64,000 bases of DNA from Rhizobium altiplani (GTDB taxonomy: Bacteria; Pseudomonadota; Alphaproteobacteria; Rhizobiales; Rhizobiaceae). Made by a program: the position numbers and the translations under genes. Of this stretch, positions 33,316 to 40,962 are shown in pieces; position 1 is the first letter of the stretch, and the number at the start of each line of letters is the position of its first letter. Below the pieces are notes generated by a model that was given only the letters and a program-made list of their open reading frames with translations, was not told where the DNA came from and did no database searches. The DNA lies in NCBI RefSeq assembly GCF_001542405.1, contig NZ_LNCD01000085.1, positions 62,001 to 126,000 of the forward strand, written 5' to 3'.

Positions 33316-34686
33316 TTACGCCGAACGCTTCGTCCTGCTCCTGATATAGACCCAGTCCGCTGCCAGCATGACGACCAGCGACGGGCCAACGAGCGGGAAG
33401 AACACTCCGCCAACAGCGAGCATCGCGATCAGGCCGCGGACAACGCGCTTGTCGTCAGGCATCGGCGGGACGCCGAGCGAGCCCGCTGGGCGTCGCTTCC
33501 ACCACATGACGGCCGCCGAAACCGCAAGCAGGATGATCGCCGCGCAAGCGGCAAGCAGCACCAGTTGGTTCGCAAGCCCGAACTGCTGACCAAGATGAGT
33601 GTTGATGCCCCATTCGAGCGATTTGCCGAGCGGACCGTAGTCGGCATAGCTCATGTCGATCAGCGGCGTCCCGGAATATTGGTCGAGATGCACGACCCGC
33701 TGCTTAGAAAGATCGTCGGGATAGACCGATCCGGTAAACACCCCATCCGCTGTGGTTGGTATGTTGACGGCGTAGCCCCGATGCAGGCCAAGACGATCAA
33801 AGGTGGCTACGGCGTCATCGAGGCCAATCGCCTGTACATGATGGGCGTGCCCTGACGAGTGCGGTACTTGCGCCTGCTCCAGCGACCAGGATGTCTTGGC
33901 GACGTGGTCGAGATGCTCGTCGGACATAGGTACGGCAACTCGCACGCCCGCGGGATAGCCGAAGTTGTTGCCATTGGCCCATTCGTTGACCTTGCCGCCC
34001 CAGACCCCCGACCAAGGCATGCCTGTGATGGCCAGGAAGACGATGAAGAAGCCGACGAAGATACCGGTGACCGCATGAGTGTCCCGCCAGAAGACCCGCC
34101 GCTTAGGGGTGCCGCGAACGGAGAGAACACCGCCTGTCTGTAGGCGTGGCCACCAGAGGTAGACGCCGGTGGCAACCAACAGGATCGACCATCCGGCGGC
34201 GATCTCGATCAGCATACGCGCGTAGTTGCCGAAATATTTGAGGCTGTGGAGGTAGCGGATCGTCCACATGACAGTGCCGCGATCCGGCAACGCGCCCAGC
34301 ACCTTAGCGGTATACGGATTGACGTAGACGGCAAGTTTGCCTTCCGCCTCGGTGCCGATGGTGACTTCGGCAGAGACATCGGGCGTGGCAGGGTCGGTAA
34401 ACTTGACTGCAATTCCGGGGTAAACAGCAAGGGCAGCAGCCACCATCGTGGAAGGTGCCGCGCGGTTTGCGCCTTGCTGCACTTCGACGCGCTTGAGTTC
34501 GGAATGGATCACCGCGTCAATCTCATCCTTGAACAGGTAGAGGCCGCCGGTGATCGCCAGCGTGATCATGAAGGGCAGGACAAGAAGGCCTGCGTAAAAA
34601 TGCCAGCGCCAGACGGCGCGATAGAGGTCTGAGGCGGAGCGCGCGGAGGCGCTGACGCTCTCGCGACCGATGGTAAGATCGGACAT
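33316..34686 (-). CDS. PepSY-associated TM helix protein (PiuB-like)
   Basis: A 456-residue inner-membrane protein. The first TM segment is in YRAVWRWHFYAGLLVLPFMI near residue 23, followed by a periplasmic PepSY-like domain (ELKRVEVQQG to PYTAKVLG), then LHSLKYFGNYARMLIEIAAG and paired TM helices with VYLWWPR and RVFWRDTHAVTGI. Conserved His residues in the helices resemble the haem/iron-reductase-linked PiuB group. Such proteins often accompany TonB iron or metal uptake genes. The small Cys-rich protein upstream on the same strand (34750-35157) is its likely partner. Confidence 0.83.
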   Translation of the reverse strand: MSDLTIGRESVSASARSASDLYRAVWRWHFYAGLLVLPFMITLAITGGLYLFKDEIDAVIHSELKRVEVQQGANRAAPSTMVAAALAVYPGIAVKFTDPATPDVSAEVTIGTEAEGKLAVYVNPYTAKVLGALPDRGTVMWTIRYLHSLKYFGNYARMLIEIAAGWSILLVATGVYLWWPRLQTGGVLSVRGTPKRRVFWRDTHAVTGIFVGFFIVFLAITGMPWSGVWGGKVNEWANGNNFGYPAGVRVAVPMSDEHLDHVAKTSWSLEQAQVPHSSGHAHHVQAIGLDDAVATFDRLGLHRGYAVNIPTTADGVFTGSVYPDDLSKQRVVHLDQYSGTPLIDMSYADYGPLGKSLEWGINTHLGQQFGLANQLVLLAACAAIILLAVSAAVMWWKRRPAGSLGVPPMPDDKRVVRGLIAMLAVGGVFFPLVGPSLVVMLAADWVYIRSRTKRSA

Positions 34687-34749
34687 GGAGGACTCCCAAC
34701 GTAGGAAAATCGACCCTCGGCGTGACGCACGCGAGGTCGAGCGATGACG

Positions 34750-35157
34750 TCAGGCGGTAATGGGAGGTGCTCGCGGTTCAGCGATCCGCCCGCGTAAAGC
34801 GGGCGAAACGTCAGCATCGGTTCGGATCGCTGCGTCGATGGCAGTTTCGACTGCGACGTAGAGGACCGCCGCCTGCGCGGCGAGAACTGCCGGCATGGCA
34901 GCCGATGCCAGACGGCAGAGCGTGCCGCACGGGCACTCGGGCGCCTTCTTGGCCGGCAATTTGCCATGTCCGGCATCGTCGATAGAACCGTGTCCGCTCG
35001 AAGAGCAGATGATTGCGAAGGGATCGACGGCGGACGCCGCCATGGAACCCTGCACAGTGCCGCTCAGCAGTCCTTGGATCAGGAATAGACAGGCGACCAG
35101 CAGCGCGACGGCGCTGGCCGATACCCAATCCCGCAAGATGCTCCGCATGGTCCCCAT
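34750..35157 (-). CDS. Small secreted/membrane protein, DUF2946-like
   Basis: About 135 residues. An N-terminal hydrophobic segment (SASAVALLVACLFLIQGLL) could be a signal anchor. After it comes FAIICSSSG and a Cys-x-Cys-x3-Cys cluster (CPCGTLC), then a second hydrophobic stretch. This layout matches DUF2946-type proteins found beside copper or iron transport genes. The start at 35157 has GGAG upstream; 35148 is an alternative. It lies 63 bases upstream of the PepSY protein on the same strand. Function unknown; metal binding is an inference from the cysteines. Confidence 0.65.
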   Translation of the reverse strand: MGTMRSILRDWVSASAVALLVACLFLIQGLLSGTVQGSMAASAVDPFAIICSSSGHGSIDDAGHGKLPAKKAPECPCGTLCRLASAAMPAVLAAQAAVLYVAVETAIDAAIRTDADVSPALRGRIAEPRAPPITA

Positions 35158-35280
35158 GCTTCGCTCCATGCCACAGGGGGGCAGCATTGTCACTGCTACC
35201 GATGCGCTTTCGCTGCTGATTGCTTATTATTCCCCAAAGGCTTAGGGTCGGATACAACCAGATAGTCGATGGAAGAAGCC

Positions 35281-36489
35281 ATGGTTCTCAGCGGCAAACG
35301 CATCCTCCTCATCATTTCAGGCGGGATCGCGGCCTATAAAAGCCTGGACTTGATCCGACGGCTCAGAGAGCGGGGTGCGTCCGTGCGACCGCTGATGACG
35401 ACGGGGGCGCAGGAATTCGTGACACCGCTTGCCGTCGGCGCGCTCGCCGCCGATCATGTGTTCACCGATCTTTTCTCCCGCCAGGACGAGCAGGATGTCG
35501 GCCATATCCGGCTGGCGCGCGATTGCGACCTCGTGCTGATTGCGCCGGCGACGGCGGACCTGCTCGCCAAGATGGCGAATGGGCTTGCGGACGACCTTGC
35601 CTCGACGGTGCTGCTTGCGACCGACCGTCCGGTACTCGCCGCCCCCGCCATGAACCCGCACATGTGGGCGCATCCGGCAACCAAGCGCAACGTCGAGACC
35701 CTGCGCGGCGACCATATCCGTTTCATCGGACCGATGTCAGGCGAGATGGCGGAGAGCCGCGAAGCGGGCGTCGGCCGGATGGCTGAGCCGCTCGAGATCG
35801 TCGCGGCCGCGGAAGCGCTGCTCAACGATGGACCGAGGCCGCTTACCGGCCGCAAGGCGATCGTCACCTCGGGGCCGACTCATGAGCCGATCGACCCTGT
35901 GCGCTACATCGCCAATCGCTCTTCCGGCCGTCAGGGGCACGCGATTGCCGCCGCCCTCTCCGCCCTTGGGGCAGATGTGACACTCGTTTCCGGGCCAGTC
36001 TCGGTCCCTGATCCCATGGGTGTGAAGGTCATTCACGTCGAGCGCGCAGACCAGATGCGCGACGCCGTTCTCGCCGCGCTTCCCGTCGATGTCGCGGTGA
36101 TGGTTGCGGCCGTCGCCGACTGGCGTGTTGCCTCGGCCGCCGACCAGAAGATCAAGAAGCATCCGGGCGAATCCATCCCGACGCTCGCGCTGACTGAAAA
36201 TCCCGATATTCTGAAGACCGTCGGTCATCACACGCTGCGGCCGAAGCTGGTGATCGGCTTTGCGGCGGAGACCCAGGATGTCGAGAGCAACGCCATGGCG
36301 AAACTCGAACGCAAGGGGGCTGACATCATCGTCGCCAACGACGTTTCGCCCGCAACCGGCATCATGGGCGGCGTTCGCAACAGGGTGAAGATCGTCGCTC
36401 ATAGCGGCATCGAACAGTGGCCAGACCTTGCGAAGGAAGAGGTTGCGACGAAGCTCGCGGCGATGATCGCTGAACGGCTCAAGCAGTAA
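35281..36489 (+). CDS. coaBC: Phosphopantothenoylcysteine decarboxylase/synthetase CoaBC
   Basis: A 402-residue bifunctional flavoprotein of coenzyme A synthesis. The N-terminal CoaC domain has ILLIISGGIAAYKSLDLIR, APATADLLAKMANGLADDL and APAMNPHMW (active-site loop); the C-terminal CoaB domain starts near GRKAIVTSGPTHEPIDPVR and contains NRSSGRQGHAIA and AAVADWRV with ADQKIKK. It ligates Cys to phosphopantothenate and decarboxylates the product. The ATG at 35281 follows GGAAGAAG; an in-frame ATG at 35269 is possible. Confidence 0.96.
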   Translation: MVLSGKRILLIISGGIAAYKSLDLIRRLRERGASVRPLMTTGAQEFVTPLAVGALAADHVFTDLFSRQDEQDVGHIRLARDCDLVLIAPATADLLAKMANGLADDLASTVLLATDRPVLAAPAMNPHMWAHPATKRNVETLRGDHIRFIGPMSGEMAESREAGVGRMAEPLEIVAAAEALLNDGPRPLTGRKAIVTSGPTHEPIDPVRYIANRSSGRQGHAIAAALSALGADVTLVSGPVSVPDPMGVKVIHVERADQMRDAVLAALPVDVAVMVAAVADWRVASAADQKIKKHPGESIPTLALTENPDILKTVGHHTLRPKLVIGFAAETQDVESNAMAKLERKGADIIVANDVSPATGIMGGVRNRVKIVAHSGIEQWPDLAKEEVATKLAAMIAERLKQ

Positions 36490-37288
36490 TCGCGACCGGG
36501 GCGGTCTTTGCCACGGCCAGCGCCGGACGAAACGGTGCGATATCGAGGCCAATGTCGGCAAGCGTAACGGCACTGCCATCCGGGATCTCCGCCCAGGCAT
36601 CGACATCGTCGTTGAGCGGCTCGGACACCAGGCAATAGCCCCTGCCGACAGGAGACGCGTAGAGCGTCGGCGCCTTGCGGTCGGTCGCATAACGGATCGC
36701 ATAGAGTAACTTGCCATCGGAAAAGGCGGCCGTGTAGCGCACCAAGACTGAACCCAGGACGTTTTCGGCAAGGCCCTCTACGAAGCGTATCATCTCCGCC
36801 ATGGCTGCCATCGGCGTCTGGCGCAGGCCAAACTGCAGGGCGAGCAGGAACATCAGTTCGGAATCGGTGGTCCCGCCGCGCGCGTTGAAAAGCTCATCGT
36901 CTAGCATGGCCTCCATGGGACGGCGCAGCCGTTCGAAGCCTGAGATCTGGCCGTTGTGCATGAAGGACCAGTTGCCGAAGGTGAAGGGATGGCAGTTGTC
37001 GCGCCGCGTGCCGCCGCCGGTGGCGGCCCGCACATGCGCCAAGAACAACGGCGACCGGATCTGCCGCGCAAGGCTCTTCAGGTTGCAGTCGGACCAAGCC
37101 GGCAAAGTATCGCGGTAGCGCCCTGGCTCCAGCCGGTCGCCATACCAGGCGATGCCGAAGCCGTCGCCATTGGTGGGGGTTTTGGCGCGGGTGGCGCAAT
37201 GCGACTGCTCGATCAAGGAGTGCGCGGGCGAGGACACCAGTTCCTCCAGATAGAGGGGGTCTCCACGATAGGCTGCCCAGCGACACAT
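36479..37288 (-). CDS. Class II glutamine amidotransferase (YafJ/EgtC-like)
   Basis: A 269-residue N-terminal-nucleophile amidotransferase. Catalytic Cys2 is at the start (MCRWAAYRGDPLYLEEL), followed by TNGDGFGIAWYG, LAHVRAATGG and CHPFTFGNWSFMHNGQI, the glutaminase pocket motifs. No synthase domain is attached. The family includes YafJ and EgtC, the gamma-glutamyl hydrolase of ergothioneine synthesis, but egtB and egtD are not in the window, so an ergothioneine role is not supported by context. The start is fixed by the catalytic Cys and by GGAAAG upstream. Its end overlaps the end of convergent coaBC by 11 bases. Confidence 0.85.
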   Translation of the reverse strand: MCRWAAYRGDPLYLEELVSSPAHSLIEQSHCATRAKTPTNGDGFGIAWYGDRLEPGRYRDTLPAWSDCNLKSLARQIRSPLFLAHVRAATGGGTRRDNCHPFTFGNWSFMHNGQISGFERLRRPMEAMLDDELFNARGGTTDSELMFLLALQFGLRQTPMAAMAEMIRFVEGLAENVLGSVLVRYTAAFSDGKLLYAIRYATDRKAPTLYASPVGRGYCLVSEPLNDDVDAWAEIPDGSAVTLADIGLDIAPFRPALAVAKTAPVAITA

Positions 37289-37547
37289 GCTCTTTCCACT
37301 CCCGAGCCCGCCCTGAGGCGGGAGAATGCCGAAACGCGACAGTGATTGTCGAATCCGATGGTTAATAAGACCTGAACGGCCGCGTGGCTTGCAAGCGGAA
37401 GATGACAAATTTCCGGCGGCGGACGCGATCACATTGCGCAATGGCGCATCTTCTTTTGTGAACAGTGCGTTGCCGGGCAGGCTGATTTCGCGGATGCCGG
37501 TCAGGCGGCTATAGTCCCGGGCAAGTTGAACCCTTCGAGAGGATGCC

Positions 37548-38459
37548 ATGTCGATCCGTCCCGTAAAGCATATGAGCACCGCAACTCCGACGATGGAGGG
37601 CGCCGGCGTGAAGCTGCATCGCGTCTTCGGCTTCGGGGATCCGTCAATGACCGACCCGTTCCTTATGATGGACGATTTCCGCAATGACAATCCGGCCGAA
37701 TACATCCGTGGCTTTCCCTGGCATCCGCATCGCGGCATCGAGACGATCACGTACGTGCTCGCCGGCACGGTCGAGCACGGCGACAGCCTCGGCAATCGCG
37801 GCCTGCTCGGCGCCGGCGACATCCAGTGGATGACGGCCGGCAGCGGCATCATGCACCAGGAAATGCCGAAGGGCGATTTCGCCGGACGGATGCACGGCTT
37901 CCAGCTGTGGGCCAACCTGCCCTCGTCGCTAAAGATGACGGCGCCACGCTATCAGGACGTCAAATCCGCCGACATTCCTGTCGTGGTCGACGACGACGGC
38001 ACCGCCGTACGCGTTATCTGCGGCGACTTTTGGGGCAAGGCGGGCCCGGTTGACGGCGTAGCTGCCGAACCGATCTATCTCGACGTCTCGGTGCCGCCGG
38101 GCAAGAAGAAGCGCCTGCCCGTCGACACCTATCGCAACGCCTTTGCCTATATCTTCGTAGGCTCCGGCACGTTCCGCGACGCCTCCAAGCCGTTTGGCGT
38201 CCGCGTCGAGAAGGAGGTCAACGGGGAGGAGTTGAACATTCGCGATATGTCCGGCAACCGCACGCTCGTCGTCTTCGACAGCGGTGATGAAGTGACCGTG
38301 CAGGCCGGCGACGAAGGCATCCGCTTTCTGCTCGTTTCGGGCAAGCCAATCGAGGAGCCGGTCGCCTGGCATGGGCCGATCGTCATGAACTCGCGAGAGG
38401 AGATCATGCAGGCGATGCGAGAACTGCAGAACGGCACCTTCATCAAGGCCGCACATTGA
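37548..38459 (+). CDS. Pirin-family protein
   Basis: A 303-residue bicupin of the pirin family. The N-terminal cupin has the metal ligands in FPWHPHRGIETITYVLAG (two His), VEHGDSLGNRG and MHQEMP (His, Glu). The C-terminal domain is the pirin-C type (RNAFAYIFVGSG). Pirins bind iron or other metals; some have quercetin dioxygenase activity and others act as redox-sensing cofactors. The role here is unknown. GAGAGG lies 5 bases before the ATG at 37548. Confidence 0.88.
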   Translation: MSIRPVKHMSTATPTMEGAGVKLHRVFGFGDPSMTDPFLMMDDFRNDNPAEYIRGFPWHPHRGIETITYVLAGTVEHGDSLGNRGLLGAGDIQWMTAGSGIMHQEMPKGDFAGRMHGFQLWANLPSSLKMTAPRYQDVKSADIPVVVDDDGTAVRVICGDFWGKAGPVDGVAAEPIYLDVSVPPGKKKRLPVDTYRNAFAYIFVGSGTFRDASKPFGVRVEKEVNGEELNIRDMSGNRTLVVFDSGDEVTVQAGDEGIRFLLVSGKPIEEPVAWHGPIVMNSREEIMQAMRELQNGTFIKAAH

Positions 38460-38672
38460 GCCGGCTTATCCACAAGCGCTACCACTAAATCTGTATATCG
38501 ACGCAACGAAACAACATTTCATTGTAAACGTTGGCGTATTCCCGACAGCGAGGAAATGAAATCGGGCATTCCTGAAGATGTGGCAGCGACTCGGCCGAGG
38601 TTTTTTCTTGCATCGCGGACGAATCATCCTACCTTCTTTCCATCGACAACAGAACGAAAGGAAGGTGATCCA

Positions 38673-38744
38673 ATGTCTAATGAGATTTCAGACCTCGTAA
38701 AAGGCATGGAAGTGGTGATGAAAGCGAGGCAGCCCTCGCTCTAA
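38673..38744 (+). CDS. Candidate 23-residue small protein in a structured transcript
   Basis: An ATG at 38673 is preceded by GGAAGGTG (38660-38667) at 5-base spacing, a near-perfect Shine-Dalgarno sequence, and opens a 23-residue frame (MSNEISDLVKGMEVVM and a short basic tail) that ends at TAA 38744. AGGAAGGTG (38659-38667) is complementary to CACCTTCCT (38749-38757) just after the stop, and ACCTTC at 38631 can pair with the same ribosome site, so access to it may switch. The peptide has no run of one amino acid as a classic attenuator leader would. It could be a real small protein, a leader peptide or a dual-function small RNA; I do not recognise it. Confidence 0.45.
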   Translation: MSNEISDLVKGMEVVMKARQPSL

Positions 38745-38802
38745 GCCCCACCTTCCTAGGATCGCTTTGACGGTCCGGCCATTTACAGGCCAGAACTCAT
38801 GG

Positions 38803-38828
38803 AAAGGGTCGCCTCGAGCGACCCTTTT
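38803..38828 (+). terminator. Strong intrinsic terminator after the small-protein transcript
   Basis: AAAGGGTCGC (38803-38812) pairs perfectly with GCGACCCTTT (38818-38827) across a CTCGA loop and is followed by TCATTTT. It lies 59 bases after the small frame and before the FadR-type regulator, so transcription from upstream should stop here. Confidence 0.85.
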
Positions 38829-38868
38829 CATTTTCCATCACAGGATTGACGACGCCCACGATCTTGGC

Positions 38869-38903
38869 GTATTCGTAAAGTCATCAGATGACTTTACGAA
38901 TAC
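38869..38903. promoter_or_regulatory. 35-base perfect palindrome over the FadR-type gene start
   Basis: A 17-base arm (38869-38885, beginning GTATTCGTAAAG) and its exact reverse complement (38887-38903) are centred on one base, A38886. The possible start ATG at 38888 lies inside the right arm. GntR/FadR-family proteins bind short dyads and often repress themselves, so this is a candidate autoregulatory operator. As RNA it would form a very stable hairpin hiding that start codon. Confidence 0.6.
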
Positions 38904-39586
38904 CGATGATGCAACCACTCGCAAAAACGAAGCTTGCCGACACGGCCATCGAGGCAATCCGCGCCGAAATATTGGGTAAGCGTTGGGCCGTTGGGGAAAA
39001 ACTGCCCAACGAGGCAACGCTGTCGTCCATGCTCTCCGTCAGCCGCGGCACCATACGGGAAGCCGTCCGCGTGCTGGTGTCGCAGGGCCTTCTCGAAACC
39101 AGGCAGGGCTCCGGAACCTACGTGCTGTCTACCACCGATACGAGGCTGCCGCTCACCATGGCGCGTCGTGCCGGTCTGCGTGATCTCTTCGAGGCCCGGT
39201 GTGCACTCGATGTCGAGGCGGCGCGGCTGGCCGCGGTACGACAAACTCCGCAAAACATTGCGGAATTGAGGGCGCTTCTCGCCAAGCGGGGCAATTTCGA
39301 AGGCGGCGACAAAAGCGGCTTCGTCGAACGCGACCTTGCCTTCCACCAAGCCGTCATTGCGGCTTCCGGCAACCGCGCGATGGTTGAGATCTATCAGTTC
39401 TTCTCCGCCTCGATCGCCGAAACGATCGCGGCGACTTTGGACAATGAGATTCCCGAGCCTGATCTGCAGGCGCATGCCGACATCATCGACGCGATCGCCA
39501 CCGGCGATCCGCAACAGGCCGACGCGGCCGTTCGCCGCTTCATGGCTCCCATCATCAGCGCTCTCGACCGGATGCTCCATTCATGA
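38888..39586 (+). CDS. GntR-family regulator, FadR/FCD subfamily
   Basis: A 232-residue regulator. The winged helix spans residues 15-80 with KLADTAIEAIRAEI, VGEKLPNEATLSSMLSVSRG and TIREAVRVLVSQGLLETRQG. The FCD effector domain follows, with LRDLFEARCALDVEAARLAA, DLAFHQAVIAASGN and LQAHADIIDAIATGDPQ supplying the His/Asp metal site. The ATG at 38888 lies inside a large palindrome; ATGs at 38906 and 38909 are alternatives, and none has a strong ribosome site. It overlaps the MFS gene by 4 bases (ATGA), so the regulator and transporter form one unit. Confidence 0.9.
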   Translation: MTLRIPMMQPLAKTKLADTAIEAIRAEILGKRWAVGEKLPNEATLSSMLSVSRGTIREAVRVLVSQGLLETRQGSGTYVLSTTDTRLPLTMARRAGLRDLFEARCALDVEAARLAAVRQTPQNIAELRALLAKRGNFEGGDKSGFVERDLAFHQAVIAASGNRAMVEIYQFFSASIAETIAATLDNEIPEPDLQAHADIIDAIATGDPQQADAAVRRFMAPIISALDRMLHS

Positions 39587-40875
39587 CCACCCCCCTTCAG
39601 GACTCCGCGGAGGTCTACGACCTCGCGGACGAGCAACTTATCGATGCCGAAGCCGATAGCGTTCCCCAACCACAACCCCCAGTGGGCAGCAGTGCAGCGG
39701 CACGCTTCCTTCTCGGGGTTAGTCTCGTCCTGATCGCCTTCAATCTGCGGCCGGTCTTCTCCAGCGCCTCCGCGCTGCTGCCCGAAATCAAGACGGAACT
39801 CGGCCTTTCGTCGCTCGGCGCCAGCTTACTGACCACCCTGCCCGTCGTCTGCCTCGGTGCTTTTTCGCCAGTGGCGCCGCGGCTTGCCCAACGAATCGGA
39901 GCAGAGCGTACGCTTCTGGGAGTACTGCTCCTGCTGGCCCTCGGGACAGCGCTCCGGGGCCTTTCATCCGTTCCGCTACTGTTTATCGGCACCGCGCTCG
40001 CCGGCGCTTCCATTGCTGTCGGCAACGTGCTGCTGCCTGGCTTGGTCAAGCGTGACTTTGCCGATCGCGCCGCGCTGATGACCGGCTTCTACACGATGGC
40101 GCTCTGCGCGGGCGCGGCAAGTGCTGCGGGCTTCACGTTGCCGCTCGAGCACATTCTCGGCGACTCGCTCTCCAGCGCACTGGCCGCCTGGGGGCTGCCC
40201 GCGCTGATTGTCGGGATCATCTGGTTGCCGCAAGTGCTGTCCACCAAGAGCCAGGTCAAGCGCAGCGGCTTTTCCGTCCAAGGACTCTGGCGAGACCGGC
40301 TGGCATGGCAGGTCACGCTCTTCATGGGCCTGCAGTCTGCTCTGGCTTATTGCGTATTCGGCTGACTCGTTCCCATCCTGCGCGAGCGCGGCGTTGACGG
40401 TTTCACCGCGGGAGCGATCGTTTCGGTATCGGTGATGGTTCAGGCCGCGGCTTGCCTTGTAGCTCCGCAGATCGCCGTGAGGGGCAAGGATCAGCGACTG
40501 ATCAACGCGTCGCTCTGTGCCGTCGCCGTCGTCGCCTTGCTCGGCCTACTGTTCGCGCCGCTCTCGACGATCTGGGTCTGGGCCGTGCTGCAGGGCATCG
40601 GCCAGGGCGGCCTGATCGCCGTCGCCATGACGACAATCGTGCTGCGCTCCCGCGATCCGCATGTGGCGGCCCATCTTTCGGGCATGGCGCAATGCGTGGG
40701 CTACCTGCTTGCGGCGATTGGCCCGCTGGTCGTCGGGCTCATCCGCGGCTGGACCGGCAGCTTTGCGTGGTCGGCCGTGCTTTTCGTCGCGCTTGGCGCG
40801 GGGGCTGCGATCAACGGCTGGAACGCCGGCCGCGCGGAATATGTGAATGCGCAGACGATCGCAAAAATGGACTAA
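39583..40875 (+). pseudogene. CynX/NimT-type MFS transporter interrupted by an in-frame TGA
   Basis: The frame encodes a 430-residue transporter with about twelve hydrophobic segments. FNLRPVFSSASALLPEI near residue 50 and the repeat-like second half are typical of the CynX/YeaN/NimT group (cyanate, nitroimidazole and amino-acid-like exporters). The codon at 40363-40365 is TGA, after ALAYCVFG and before LVPILRERG. The same frame then runs open for 169 more codons with normal transporter sequence. Relatives from memory have Trp here, so a single TGG-to-TGA change is the simplest explanation. It may be a fresh pseudogene, a sequencing error or a readthrough site. It is coupled to the upstream FadR-type regulator. 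Confidence 0.75.
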
Positions 40876-40962
40876 CGCCCCCCTCACCATCTGTTGATTT
40901 CTCCCGCCAGACGGCGATGTTTAGGTTACGCCTCCAATACCGCTTCCGTCAGAGGACAAGTT

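Larger units (their letters stand above)
38460..38868. other. Gene-poor stretch between pirin and FadR-type genes
   Basis: No long conserved gene is visible. It holds a single perfect DnaA-box sequence TTATCCACA (38466-38474), a self-complementary CTCGGCCGAG followed by six T (near 38590-38606), the small open frame at 38673, complementary elements around its ribosome site, and a strong terminator at 38803-38828. The layout suggests a short independent transcript. Confidence 0.6.

Noticed and set aside
36479..37288. EgtC as evidence of ergothioneine biosynthesis near its catabolism
   Set aside because: egtB and egtD are absent, and the same family includes generic YafJ proteins; the link would rest on position alone.
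38556..38672. In-frame extension of the 23-residue frame to 62 residues
   Set aside because: The extension has no ribosome site, and its DNA contains structured, T-rich segments; the strong ribosome site serves the inner ATG at 38673.
40363..40365. Selenocysteine reading of the TGA in the MFS gene
   Set aside because: MFS transporters have no known selenocysteine at this place, no clear SECIS-like hairpin was identified directly after it, and a TGG-to-TGA change explains it.
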